The notes under the pieces: generated by a model
The model's database searches: none
What the model was told of the DNA's origin: nothing
Seen by the model: the letters and a program-made list of their open reading frames with translations, nothing else
Translations under genes and position numbers: made by a program
In this document: one piece after another, positions 37,201 through 48,294 of the stretch
How the letters are laid out: each line of letters begins with the position of its first letter
How positions within the stretch are numbered: position 1 is the stretch's first letter
NCBI GenBank assembly: GCA_947561715.1
Contig: OX387198.1
Location: 13,392,001 to 13,456,000, forward strand
DNA length: 64,000 bases
Direction of reading: 5' to 3'
Source: Ascidia mentula
Lineage: Eukaryota > Chordata > Ascidiacea > Phlebobranchia > Ascidiidae

Positions 37201-40200
37201 TTGTCGCAAGTCTCAGGCTCTAGGCAGGCTTGGTAAAAAAATGCAGTACTTGAATGCCACTTTAAAGACTTCTTCATCAGGATAAGTTTCATAAAGAATA
37301 TACCGCGTTCTGTCCATCAGTAAAAGAATGCCGCCAAGAGCGTGCCGTTACGCACAAACGCATGTGCATGCCATACGAAAACTTTCAACAAACGTGTGAC
37401 CCTATGAAAGGGCCAAACCGCCAGACGCATTAGTCGGGGGCACATTTTGCGCGGTGAGGCCTGAATAATGCGGATCACGCCGAAAGGGAATGTTAACCCT
37501 GTGGCGTAAATCGTGGCCCGTTAAATGTTTAAATTTATTGTGTTTAGGGGCATATACCCAGGTGGCCATTGATGCTATGTGCTTTGGTTGGGTCACGCGC
37601 ATGGCCAGACGTGCATTTGGGGGGCAACTCTCTGTGAGGTTACAGCACACGTGTTCCGACAACACGTGGGCAGTTTTTTACCCGCCTAATATTTGCACAA
37701 GGCATTAACACGAAAGTTGCCGTTAGCCGGGCAGTGATGCATAGTTCTCCCAGTGCAAAGCAGTTTCAGGTTTTGAGTAACTTTACAATCACGCAATCTA
37801 CACAAACGCACTTTCTGGCTGTGTGTTGACGAAAGTCGTACAAAATCAACTTGCCCGAATACCCTATAATATTGTTTCCCGTATACTGCTGTTATATGCA
37901 CTTATCACGAATTGAGCATTCCGGACACATACATTTACAAGTGATTTAACTCACGATGAAAAATCGCTGCTTTGGAATTTGGAAGGGTGTGCTTGTTCTA
38001 AACTCTTCATTGCTTGATCCACAACGATCGATGCTGCGTGATAAGATTTCGTTGCCACTCAAGGTTACAAGAGACATTGTGGTTAACTCAGCACCTTCGA
38101 CGTCACCGAACAAATGTCCGAAAACGTGTGCCGTGCTTCCTGGAAAAAAAAATGGAGAATGGTAATTTAGTTAGGCAAAAAAATGTAAAAAAACTTTTGT
38201 TGATGAATTGAAAATTGTGTACCTAGGCCCTGTAAAATTTCAAACCCTGTCCGGTTTATTCGGTTTTATTTGAAAATCCTGTGGCAGGACTTGGAAATGA
38301 ACCTTATTTCGTGTGAAAAGTGTGTGGAAGGCTTAGAGCTGAAAGGGCTGTTCGGGCTCATCACAAAGCCGTGCCGTCGTATAAACACCCTCGAAATTAT
38401 GAACAAAACACATAAAATACGCCCAATACGTCGTAACGTATTGTCCCACGACAATGCATCGATGTTTACATTAAGTCATACCGACTACGGGAAGCCGTAA
38501 CTCAAGTTTGTGAAACACTTGCGTGTCACGTCGCGCTTCCAGTGCTTTTGTCTGGAAAATGTTAACCAAATATTGGAGCACCTTTCGGTAGAATGATGGA
38601 TTAGTGCTTGTGTCATAGCAACAATCTAAATGTTGAAGCTTCAACCGTCGACCCGGGGCGAACCCGAGTAAATGAGACGATCAAAACCGTTCTAATGTAT
38701 TATACCGCATAATTCATCTGTATTAAATTGAATGCAGTGTTTATTCCAATAAAGCAATCTTCATAGCAGAATTACTGCGATACGATTAACACCTTTTTAT
38801 GCTATTTCCTTTACCTTTACCTGTGCTAATCTCACGTTTTCCGTAAATTTGACAATTTAAGGAAATAGCAGAGTAAGAAGTTGTGTCATTGAGATTTGGA
38901 AACATTGCGAGGAAGATGAAATTAAAATACCTGCTCTTGGTTGTGTCCTGTGCACGAAGGATCCATTCACATTTTCAAACATCGTTGGAATCGCTCCGAA
39001 AATGCTTAGAGCCGAAACCTCCACACTGAAAGAAACATGAACCGGTAAATTAACATTGCACTCACAACGTTCCGTTACAACATGGAATTAAATTCAAAAA
39101 TATTGAATATAGTGTGCACGGCACGAGACGCACTTGTACAGTACTGCTGTGGAGAGATGCACTGTGAACGCTGTGTGATGTTCGACAGGAACACGAAAGA
39201 GGAGGAGTCCTGCGGCATTTGCCAGTTCGGTCAGGTTTGTAACCCTATCTGAATGAAACAAAGGACAACAGATTATGAAAACAAGCGTGCTATCGTAAAT
39301 ATTCGTACTGGCGGGTTTTCTTAGGACTCAACAGTTGTATCGTAATTGTTTTAGACTTGGTCATCACACCAATTTTTACAACCGCTAGAACTGAAAAAGA
39401 AGTGAATGGTCTTACTTCCAGCTTCGTCTTCAATGCGATCGAAGACAAAAGATCCGGAAAGCAGAATTGTCACGTAATCAAGTGTTGAATCAACTGCAAA
39501 GTTTATGGTGCTGTTGGTTCGATCTACTGCGTTCAGAAGAATGACCTAAGGAACATATTAAATGCAAGATGGGTAGATATATTGTATATCCATACAAAAT
39601 GCTTTGTATAACGCATTATTATGAGAAGCCTTACGCAAAACCAATTCGTGAATACAAAAGAGGAATTTTTACAAGTGAAAAAATTTTGATCAACTTGGTT
39701 TATTTAGAAGAAAAATCTGACCAAGTTCACAGTTTTTCAATAGGTCAACAAAAGCAAAATATTAGCAATAATTACCCGTCCTTGTGCTGTTAAAGTGTTG
39801 AAAAGTTCTGTAACCGTATCGAAATCAGATTTGCTTGTCACTGTAACCAAACCGCCACTGGCTTTTGCTATTCGGTCGTATAAAGGAAATCCGTTGGGGT
39901 TTGAAAGTGTGTTTGTCAATAGGGAAACCACCTAAAAAGAAAACATGTTCATGTACTGTTGTAATATTATGTTTTTGTTAGTATTTATAATCGTTTGGCG
40001 TTTCAGAGTTTTCATGAACTTGTACGTATTGCCACGATTATACACAAAATTACATGCATTTACCCGAACTTTCCTGATGATCGCAAGAGCAATAACCCGG
40101 CTTTCCAGTTCTTCGTCCTGAGCATCAGCATCAGTGATCATAAACACGATTGACCTGAATCAAAGCCTTGTGTGTTTGTTATATTCAATGACACTACAAC

Positions 40201-42250
40201 ATTATAATAACTTTCAGTTTTTTATAAGTAAGCTTTTTGTTTTATTCTTTTCTTTGCTGCTTTGCAACAATTATTACTCACGAACCTCTTCGAACTTAAA
40301 AGAATTGCCTTCTCGATACCCGTCAGCGAAAGTTCTGGTAAATCTCCTCCACCGCTTGCAGTGAGGTTATTGAGAGCCTCGGTAATTACGGCTGGGTCGC
40401 TTGTAACAGTAGTTGGACCATGTCCTATGAAAACCCCAAAAATACTGTATAAGAACAAACAAAAATAGGTGCACATATATGGCAGCAGAAAATTACAACA
40501 CAGGATCATATACATTGCAAAAGAACGTTGAGTTTACCAATGCTCAAAACAGATTTTTTTTACTAATAGGGAATAATTATGTATAAACCTTACGAGTAAA
40601 ATAAAAATCAAACCCTAATGCAGTATTCGTTATGTTTGAAGTGAGTGTAACCTTGGGCATTTTTTTCTACGTACCTGGGTCGTTGAAAGGACTGAGGACG
40701 TAGCGAAGTGGTTGATTAAGAGTTCCTGCGGTTGCATTAATAATGGCGATGGTCCTTAATTTAGCATCGTTTATTTCGCCTGCCATGCTTCCAGTTGTGT
40801 CGATGGCAAACGACAGAGTTGTGCCAACCCTTACGCTCAGAAACAGCTCGTACTCTCTTATGGCTAAAATTTTCACGGTGTAAGTTGTTAAGCAGTGTCG
40901 TGCAATACAAACTTCCTTAAAGTTAGATTTTTTGATAGAAAATATTGTTTAACAGCAGAAAAACTACAGAATTTCTCCATTCGTAACAAATTGTTTTGTT
41001 TACATGAGTTTAAACCATGCAAAGTCTTACAAATGGCGGCGTTAATGCTGTCGTAGAGTTGGGCAATGCGTGGTTCGATGATTACTAACTGTGCGTTAGT
41101 GATGGCTTCAAAGTTAATAGTCGGTCCGATGCCTGGAGTGGTGTTAATGGTATTCAAAATCAGGTAGAACAATTCAGCACGCGCCACATCGTACTCTCCG
41201 ACCCGGATAAGACCAATGACCTTGGCGATGTCACCAGTATCCGCCCCAATCAGAGGTGAATAGAATCCATCAAGGAATGAGTTAAGGACGCTACAAAGTG
41301 ATTGGAAGACATTAACCTTCACGGACAAGTACAGGTGCTCCTATCTTTATTTTAGTTTGTTTTACTCAAAAAAAAAAAAAATTACAGAAAAGTCCAAGCC
41401 CACTAAATTGAAAATCGCGGGTCGAACTAAATCTAGACATAATAACCTATGTCCGTAAACTGCATATAATTACGGACAAGGCGATGCAAAAACGCAAGTC
41501 TTCGTCGACTTTTTTAGATCCTACCTAGCTGTTGAAGCCGGTCCCCCGTATCGAATAGTGAAGAGTTCAAACAACTCATATGAAAGGGTGACGTCAATAG
41601 GTCTGAAGCCATCATCCCCGACCACTTGGTCTGCGAAGTAACGAGTCATGGCGTTGATCAGTGACTGCTGCAACACTTGTTTCAGTGTTCTTGTGTCAAC
41701 TGGTTGATCTCCACAGAATGTTTGAACATCCTGTAGGTAGCGCACACAATTAAAACAAGAGTTTTGAGTAAGGTATACAACTTGATAGCCACAAAAGTAA
41801 TGCAGTTTAGGCAAATTGTTGAAATATATTGCAATTACATGTTCCTAAGTTCGTGGCATATGAAAGGAAACATGCAAGGCGAATGCCATTATGATTTTTG
41901 TGATTGCTTTGCCATATAATTTTGCTTAATCTGCCCCGTCCATGCATAAAATATAGTGAAGTGATCAATAAATTCAAAGCTCTTGGCAAAACTTATTTAT
42001 TCGTTCAGTTGTTATCCAACCGACCTTGATCATCAATTATAGTGAACCAGTGTGCGTATAGATTACACTATATGTAATTTAACCTCTCGATTTCAAGCGC
42101 TGTGTATGGATTAGTGCTTAATCACAGTTATTTAAGACAGATTGCAACCAATCAACATGATATGTTGCGCTTTCAACTTACGGTTTGGCCTTTAACGCTG
42201 ATAAACATGCCGGCAAACAGAACCAGGGAGATTCCAACAAAAAACTTCAT
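20618..42250 (-). CDS. gene A: giant secreted vWA-CCP-3xVWD-EGF-WxxW protein (2086 aa)
   Basis: Forty-two exons join to 6261 nt with every splice phase matching and no internal stop, which strongly supports the model. Architecture by residue: signal peptide 1-23; N-terminal region 24-178; vWA within 179-370; beta-rich region 371-534; unknown 535-662; CCP 663-722; VWD1 722-904; C8/TIL1 904-1060; linker 1061-1109; VWD2 1109-1311; C8/TIL2 1311-1453; linker 1453-1498; VWD3 1499-1680; C8/TIL3 1680-1849; linker 1850-1896; EGF 1896-1937; spacer 1937-1994; WxxW 1994-2086. Exon coordinates are given in the sub-entries. No membrane segment is seen after the signal peptide, so it should be an extracellular, disulfide-rich, adhesive or gel-like protein. 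VWD-C8-TIL units mediate multimerisation in VWF and mucins; the same role here is inference. All introns are GT-AG except a GC donor after 30547. Its exact relatives were not searched. Confidence 0.9.
22576..25585 (-). other. gene A exons 32-38: third VWD-C8-TIL and linker
   Basis: Exons 25491-25585, 24934-25093, 24571-24692, 23928-24095 (VWD3), 23249-23664 (C8-3 and start of TIL3, the largest exon, 416 nt), 22980-23071 (TIL3 end), 22576-22714 (Cys-rich linker). VWD3 starts [20 protein letters not shown], so the GDPHY signature is replaced, and ends with [14 protein letters not shown]. The same substitution occurs in copies B and C, so it is ancestral to the three genes. Confidence 0.9.
25727..29075 (-). 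other. gene A exons 24-31: linker, second VWD-C8-TIL, linker
   Basis: Exons 28931-29075 (linker with [20 protein letters not shown]), 28460-28725, 28100-28267, 27368-27540 (VWD2), 27028-27166 (C8), 26531-26694 (C8 end/TIL2), 25967-26088 (TIL2), 25727-25863 (Cys-rich linker [20 protein letters not shown]). VWD2 starts [20 protein letters not shown] and has [13 protein letters not shown]. The two linkers have the spacing of short VWC/E-type modules that usually follow TIL. Confidence 0.9.
29439..32220 (-). other. gene A exons 16-23: first VWD-C8-TIL assembly
   Basis: Exons 32075-32220, 31815-31922, 31410-31581, 30987-31107 (VWD1), 30547-30682, 30211-30340 (C8), 29814-29924, 29439-29530 (TIL1). 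VWD1 starts [20 protein letters not shown] and ends with [14 protein letters not shown]. The first Cys of the usual CGLC motif is absent. The donor after exon 20 is GC (30546-30545), inside GGGCAAGT. Confidence 0.9.
32455..32632 (-). other. gene A exon 15: CCP/sushi domain
   Basis: One exon, residues 663-722. It has the four-cysteine CCP pattern with a C-terminal Trp-Cys: [26 protein letters not shown], then [14 protein letters not shown]. As usual for CCP domains it is a single exon bounded by compatible phases (0 in, 1 out). Confidence 0.9.
33029..34090 (-). other. gene A exons 12-14: unassigned extracellular region
   Basis: Exons 33962-34090, 33695-33783 and 33029-33194 (residues 535-662). 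The text [20 protein letters not shown] and [18 protein letters not shown] suggests one more immunoglobulin-like or beta-sandwich fold, but no family was recognised. Confidence 0.82.
34091..37954. other. gene A intron 11, 3.9 kb
   Basis: Much the longest intron of the gene. No exon is required here because phases and sequence on both sides join well (FFI to RFQG). It contains stretches of higher GC (about 35700-36000 and 37300-37700) that look like insertions. The open frames in it are short and have no recognisable domain. Confidence 0.6.
37955..39545 (-). other. gene A exons 8-11: post-vWA beta region
   Basis: Exons 39416-39545, 39309-39390, 38931-39025 and 37955-38139 (residues 371-534). 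The segment [20 protein letters not shown] and the later [20 protein letters not shown] fit the beta-sandwich that follows vWA in hemicentin-like proteins. Exon 9 (39309-39390) was found because exon 8 ends in phase 1 and exon 10 needs phase 2; it supplies 82 nt and repairs the frame. Intron 11, which follows, is 3.9 kb. Confidence 0.82.
39082..39252 (+). CDS. small RING-like ORF in an intron of gene A (56 aa)
   Basis: Opposite strand to gene A, spanning the intron between exons 9 and 10. The frame runs from an ATG to TGA and contains [17 protein letters not shown], then [10 protein letters not shown]. This is C-C-x3-H-C-x2-C-x13-C-x2-C, the second half of a RING finger (C3-H4-C5-C6 ... C7-C8). 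The first Cys pair is missing, although a single Cys precedes it (NIVCTA). It could be a fragment of a TRIM/RING gene carried by a transposon, or one exon of an unseen gene (CAG followed by GTTTGT after the motif could be a donor). Expression is not shown. Confidence 0.3.
   Translation: MELNSKILNIVCTARDALVQYCCGEMHCERCVMFDRNTKEEESCGICQFGQVCNPI
39776..40863 (-). other. gene A exons 4-7: vWA domain
   Basis: Exons 40675-40863, 40286-40424, 40064-40154 and 39776-39931. The first strand and MIDAS motif read [11 protein letters not shown], with Asp200, Thr202 and Ser204 in the D-x-T/S-x-S positions. The middle carries [20 protein letters not shown], followed by the strand [16 protein letters not shown]. 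This pattern, with FNDPG before TASGGGD, is that of the hemicentin/VWA7 type of vWA domain. Metal-dependent ligand binding is expected from the intact MIDAS. Confidence 0.9.
41031..42250 (-). other. gene A exons 1-3: signal peptide and N-terminal region
   Basis: Exons 42182-42250, 41525-41730 and 41031-41290. Exon 1 encodes [20 protein letters not shown] followed by GQT, a textbook signal peptide whose only good ATG is at 42250. Exons 2 and 3 encode residues 24-178, mostly helical in character ([38 protein letters not shown]). This resembles the helical region before the vWA domain in VWA7/hemicentin-like proteins. A TTTTTACAG acceptor at 42292 may begin the exon carrying the start codon. Confidence 0.88.
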
Positions 42251-42612
42251 GTTTCTTTTCAGATCTTCACAATGAACAGGCGTAATTAACGCTGTAAAAA
42301 CAATAAATACACCATGTTACCATAACTCACACCGTGTGTTATTACACCAGCAAAAATTCAGCAATCTTGATGCTCTGGCTTCCGAATACGCACCACGTCA
42401 TAGTAGAAAAATGCGAATATGAACCAATTTTGTTCGAGTTATGAAACCAGTGCAGCTTGGTGAGCCACAATAAACAAATAAGATGTTACCGTAAACCTTG
42501 TAAAATTGTATGAGGTTAACAACCACAGCAATGTGGCCCATTCAATTTCACATTCCGCTCCATCGACGGCACGAGTCTACAAAATGTGCCATTGTGTCGA
42601 TTAGGTCCTGGG

Positions 42613-42619
42613 TTATATA
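42613..42619 (-). promoter_or_regulatory. possible TATA box of gene A
   Basis: The minus strand reads TATATAA about 365 nt upstream of the start codon. With the acceptor at 42292 it would imply a short non-coding first exon and a 5' UTR intron. The region is AT-rich, so chance is quite possible. Confidence 0.25.
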
Positions 42620-44529
42620 GTCGCCCGGTCTTTTTTCTCGAAGCGAACTTCGTTTTTTGACTGAAAAGGGGCTTTGTATCGGGGTTTGGCGAGGCAACCT
42701 CCGTTGAATTAGTTTCGTGAAATAACGCTCTTAGTGGGGTGCGATATTAACATGCGCAGCGTCGTGGACGGGTGGGTGTAAACTTCTTTGTTATGGACCA
42801 TTGTCATGAGAGCATGTCCGTTAACTCAGGAACGTATGGCAAAAAATCCATGTTACAGATTGGAGCTTTATTGCTTTAATGCCGGATTCCCTCATATTCT
42901 GCGTGACGGATACACGTTTTTCTGTAGCGCATTCTTAAATCGCTGAGAAAAATGATAGGTTGCGGCTGGTGTAAGTCATCTTCCGATAAACCCTGGTGCT
43001 GATTGTACCGTCCTTGTTCCGACTAACTTTTGTATAAATTTTCCTTTGTCGGCTGGTAGTATGACGATGCACAGGTATCGAACCTGGGAACACCCAACAA
43101 CATCGCCCTACATGCGTGGACTGTCCGAGAACGCCTTTCTCAACAGAGGTGAAAATCATTTTCTACCTAGCGCCAAAGCACGGTGCTGCTCCGGTGTGAG
43201 TTTATGGTCTGGCAAGTTTGTAACGCAGTCTTTCACCCGCAATTCCTTAATTTTCTGATAACGCTTGATTGCCAACATAATTGCCCATAACTTCACCCTA
43301 TGTGGATGCAAAAATTGGATTACGATAGCTCATAGTACGCAGTACTTGCTATGCATTGCACGCGAGCATGCTCTTCTTCACAATACTTTCCCGTAACGAT
43401 AGCACAATAGCGCATCCCGATATAGCGACCACAAATAGATTCCCCCCTTTGTTGCGGTAGGAGCATGTAAATTTGAACAGAGGATTGTAATGTGCCAAAC
43501 CCATATTGCAACGGACCATAAATGTTTGCTTTATGATTTCGCCACCGTGCAAGAGTAAACATTCATATACATTTTATTTGAGAAACGACAAGAGACCTGT
43601 GTCACCCATAAAAATACCTAGTTCTTAGCAATCTCAGAATAACATATTCTATTTTAGTTTTATATTTCACGAAGCATTTGTTTGACTGGTGTTATACTGG
43701 AATGTATATATTTCAGTACATAAAATGATATGTCTATATTAGTCTTCTACTCCTAGGGCGAACAATATATTCCCTTTTTAGCAAACCAGGTTCATCCTGT
43801 CTTCAAAGTTTTGCTGCTTTAAGTAAAATGGCTTTGTGACTTAATGTGAAAATTGTGGCACGATACCCTCAGCAACAAACAAATTATAGCTTCCCAATTA
43901 TACCTGCACTATAATATGTTCGCCAATACAAAACACACTTTAATTTAACTTTGTCAAGTCAATAAATTCAATGTATTTTAAATTTTCTCGGATTTCAGCT
44001 GAACAGGATTTTGAATCAATTAATAACAGCAAGGATAGCTCGACAAGAATTTCGGATTTCGGCCAGAAATTTACGCCCACTAAGTTCACGCAAGATGTGC
44101 GCATTCGTTTGCTTCCTGGGGCACGTTTACATACAACCACTAACCTTAATAAATAACTTTAAGGTGAGTTTTCCGCTGCAGGGGCACAGTCACATAGCAC
44201 GATGTTATTGCGGTAGGTGATTTTCGACTTTAACTCGACTGTTTAATAGCATTGTACAAGGCGATCATGTGTGGCGTATGAGTTTTTGGATGACATCAAT
44301 CATGGCAGTACTGTGTTAGTGGCAAAATATGACACATCAAGTTTTTAAAATGAGCGTCGATGCTACGAAATTTAGATACCGTGGTACGTTGCAATCCTAA
44401 TATCTGTGCTTCGCATTTGCCAAAAATTTGATGTTGCAAAATATTATTCCAACCGCAATAACCCGATGGAGTTCGGCGTAATGCATCGAATACCACGAAA
44501 TGTCATAATGTTCGATTGTTTTGATCAAC

Positions 44530-45790
44530 GAGCGTCGATTCTTCGAAATTTAGACCCTTTCGTATACGTTAGAATCCTAATCCTTGCCAAAAATTCCTTA
44601 ACGTCACGTAGCGGCCTCCGTGATCCCCATGCGTCGTGCGGGGGCGAAAACATTCTTCAGTTGTCAAATTATACGCCCTTGGAAACATATGACGTCACCG
44701 AGAGGAAAGTCTGAGAATATATCTCCTAATCTTTAAAATTGTATTGGATTAGATTTCGACTAAATTCTGTACTTGTTTGTTTCGGCAATTTTTGTTCACA
44801 ACACGGCGAAACAAACTCCAAATGAATTTAGGCATGTTGTCATTTGACACTGAGTCGTATACAATCCTCTGGTATTCTGTGGGAGCAGCATTAACGCAAA
44901 AGCAAAAACATGTGGCCAGCAAAAACATTTTTACCTTGCTTAAACAGCTGTTTTTCTCTGTTTCATGAATTGTTCTGCACGGTTTCCACGCGACAAACGT
45001 CTTTAATTTTAATTAGAGACGCTATATGTTCAGTTCCACCCAAATTAAACTTTAACCGGTTTACTCCACCACGTAGGATGCACACGATATATATTATATA
45101 TTATACCCGGGCAAGCGTATTTTTAAAGTAAAACGTCTTGTTTTCGTCAAAGCACAATTTGGGCTCCACCAGTTCGTTTTATGTTTTCACCGGAATATTG
45201 ACGATACCCCTATGAGTCGGTTTGTGTTGTTATCGTATTCAACGTCTTTACCTCACAACAGCGCGCAAATTGTATTGCACAAGCAAATTTATACGAACAT
45301 TTAAACCGTTTTGCGTTTTTTCATATTACAGAAAACTCTATCAAATGTAACGCATCAAGTTGCTGCATTATGCGTGCTTTGAGATTCCACCATATAATTT
45401 ACGACTGAGGGGATCGCTGTGTGGTGCGTTTTGATTTATTGTTGTTGTTTAGCTATTAATCTTGGCAAAAACAATTCAAGCCATGCGACCTTTACAATAA
45501 ACTTCAAAAACAAAGCACTATTGTGAGCAACTAAAATACTCGGACAGTGAAAATATATGTTTTGGTTTGAAACAATAACAAACAAGAGTGTTCACAAATC
45601 CGCTTTTAAAATCCAATGTTGAAACCTAACTGTCGATATTTTGACCCGCAGAGGTCTGCGTGGTGTTGAAGTACCGACTTATGGCAACAGAAGGTTATTG
45701 AAGCGTTACGAGCACTCCTTGTCTGCATGATGGGAGAAAAGAGAGTTTGACGTAATTTTTACCATTGCTCGTAGATGCCGCTTGTTTGTC
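44530..45790 (+). repeat. 1.25 kb repeat, left copy of an inverted pair
   Basis: Both ends match the reverse complement of 48295-49520. The outer end shares tgcgggggcgaaaa and ttccttaacgtcac; the inner end shares aacaaacaagagtgttca and gcatgatgggagaaaagaga. The middle is more diverged. Similar total lengths (about 1260 and 1225 bp) suggest two copies of one non-autonomous element, although terminal repeats and target duplications were not resolved. Confidence 0.6.
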
Positions 45791-46189
45791 AGCACGCACA
45801 GGTAAAAAAAATGTACACCAACGTTCTGGTTATATTAGGTTGAAATGTATTGGCCCGAAATGGATGGTAAATAACACAGGTTATATTTAAAATCATTCTT
45901 ACCTCTAATGGACAAAAAAACATTGAGGTATTAGTTATCTTACTTGATAGATTTTTCTGCATAACCATTTTCCAATGATTATTTACAAGACATATGCATT
46001 AGCGTAATCCCTGACTGACCAACGAAGACACGAACAAAAGTTTGCGATGAATATGTGACCCTTTCAAATTGCAAAAAAACACGCACTGCATGGGCAGTTT
46101 TTACACTTATATCTTACATACCTACATTGCGGCGACAAAAGAGAAAAATTTACATCTGGGCGTTATCACCTTAGTTTGATGGACTCCGT

Positions 46190-46262
46190 ACGTCACGATC
46201 CTCGATCCTAAACCTCTGAAATTCCGTAACGTCACGTAACGGACAGTGCTTGCCGTGATCCT
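46190..46262 (+). repeat. partial third copy of the 1.25 kb repeat end
   Basis: Contains attccgtaacgtcacgta followed by a decayed version of the gtgatcc tail also present near 44600-44625. Confidence 0.4.
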
Positions 46263-48294
46263 TTTTAGTTTTTTACGGAGAATGAAATTATTCTTCCAAA
46301 CACGTTGTACCCTGAATACAAAAAAAACAAAAAAAAACAACATTATTTGGGTAACTATGTTAACAAAGTGGTGCAGCTTATTACGAGTGTCAAAATAAGG
46401 AAAAGCAGCATACATCAAGCAAAAGCCATCACCAAACATTTGATTGAAGAAGAAGCAAACACAGCAGAAACAAAACCTGTTATTTTACCACCGTTTCCCC
46501 TCACATGAATGTAACAATTTTGCCGACAGAGATTGTAATCTGAAGAGAATGAAAGCAAGGAAATGATTTGTTTTCTTTAGCTGTCAACGGTTTTCGGTTT
46601 GCGGTGATAAGTCTTATTAAAAGTTCAATGAACCGTCATTGACACACCCACAGAAGATCACGAAGAACTTTTCGGTCTTGCCTCATTAGACAGCTTATTG
46701 ACGTTTTCTATTCTCGTAAATGCAATTTGGGCCTTGTTTTGTTGGCCGACGTGGCCGAATGAAACATAAAGGAAAATTGAAATCGTCTGGCTGGATGACC
46801 GTAATGGTATTTTTGATCCATTTCATTTTATTGATCCACCGCGTAGCAGTGTTGCGCATAAAATAAATGATTTTTTTTTTTTTTTTTGTATGTTTGACAC
46901 CAAATACAAACGTATTTGACTGTGAACAATATGGCATTTGTTTGCATTTAATTTGCAGCCTGACAGAAAAGAGTTTAACCTACATTAATGACTTCCAAAA
47001 ATCTGTAGAGGGATTTCACCACATACCAGCGAAATCTAGGTTATAAGAAAGTTAAAATTAAGTAATAAGTTCGGAACTTTTAAAACTAAGAACAACTGGA
47101 AACAAAAACGAGGCCAGCCACAACACAAAGGTATATTTAGGCCAGATCACGGTCCTTACGCACAATCATTCCCGCCAAACAATTTGTTGCCCACCACACT
47201 ACGTACATCCAAAACCCATATCAAATATCCCACGCGCACGTTTGCGAGGAATACGTCCACAAGTGGAATGTTGTGGGATGCTGGCGCAATTTCATTGCAA
47301 AGTTTGTCGATTCCCTGAATTATTCGAATTCGAAAGCAGGGTCGCATTAATTGTGCACAAAGCGGAGCAATATAAAGCACTCATATATTATTTAGATACG
47401 TGTGCGTCGCAATATTTTTTGAATATGTGATTGATTGGTGGCCTTATAGTGGTCGGCAGCCCGCGGTTCCAGAGCCCCTAACTGTCAGGCATGTCCACAC
47501 AAACGGCAACGGACTGCCCATCTGACGAAGGTGAAAAATATAGGCACCATCTGTGGCGTGAAGTTAATTTATTAAAAATTAGCACATTTCTCAGCATCAT
47601 CGAGCTTGACGCAGGGTGCATGACATCCCGCCCACGACGCCGAACGATGAAATAGGTGAGAACCGACCGTAACAAAGCACTGAGCGTTCGGCGTGTAAAA
47701 CCTTGAGAAGAATTATTTCCTAATTTTCCTGCGGTTCGGGTTGGGGCTTAAGTTTAATAGAAGATCAGGCCGGATTCACACTCCGGCACCTTGGCATCGT
47801 AATTACACACAAATGTGCTTATGGTGATGTCATTCACGACATGTATGTTTTAGAAAATTGTCATCAGTTTGCAAACATACGTACTTGCTGTCTGTGTCCA
47901 TCAAGGCGTAGCGATAAGCAGCATGAATAAAACATCTTGAAGTATCATCTACATTACATAAAGGGTTAATAACCCTACAAGTTTCAATTAGATAAACAAA
48001 TGTTGTATTTTCGTTTTTTCGTGTTAGTTTTCACTGTTTAGTGCCACTCAGCTTGCATGGTTCGAGTATGCAAATTATTAACTAAAGGTAGGTTTCCGTA
48101 AACTGTTATTACAATTCTCCATCGGAACATTCGGGATCGCAATTAATAAGTTGACGAACATTTTCGGTCGAAACAACTATTACACAAACATAAACTAATA
48201 TTCTCAGAATTAGTTTTGCCTTGCATGTTTGCCTTTACGTAGGTTGCAAGTGTTTTTGACTATACATGCCTACAAGCAAGTGGCATCCAGTGGC

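Noticed and set aside
43060..43120. tRNA gene on the minus strand (GGTTCGATACC)
   Set aside because: Only a T-arm-like motif is present; there is no D arm, anticodon arm or acceptor stem at the right distances.
46122..46439. 105-codon minus-strand ORF between genes A and B
   Set aside because: It lies over a repeat-end copy and poly-A/T runs; no recognisable protein features.
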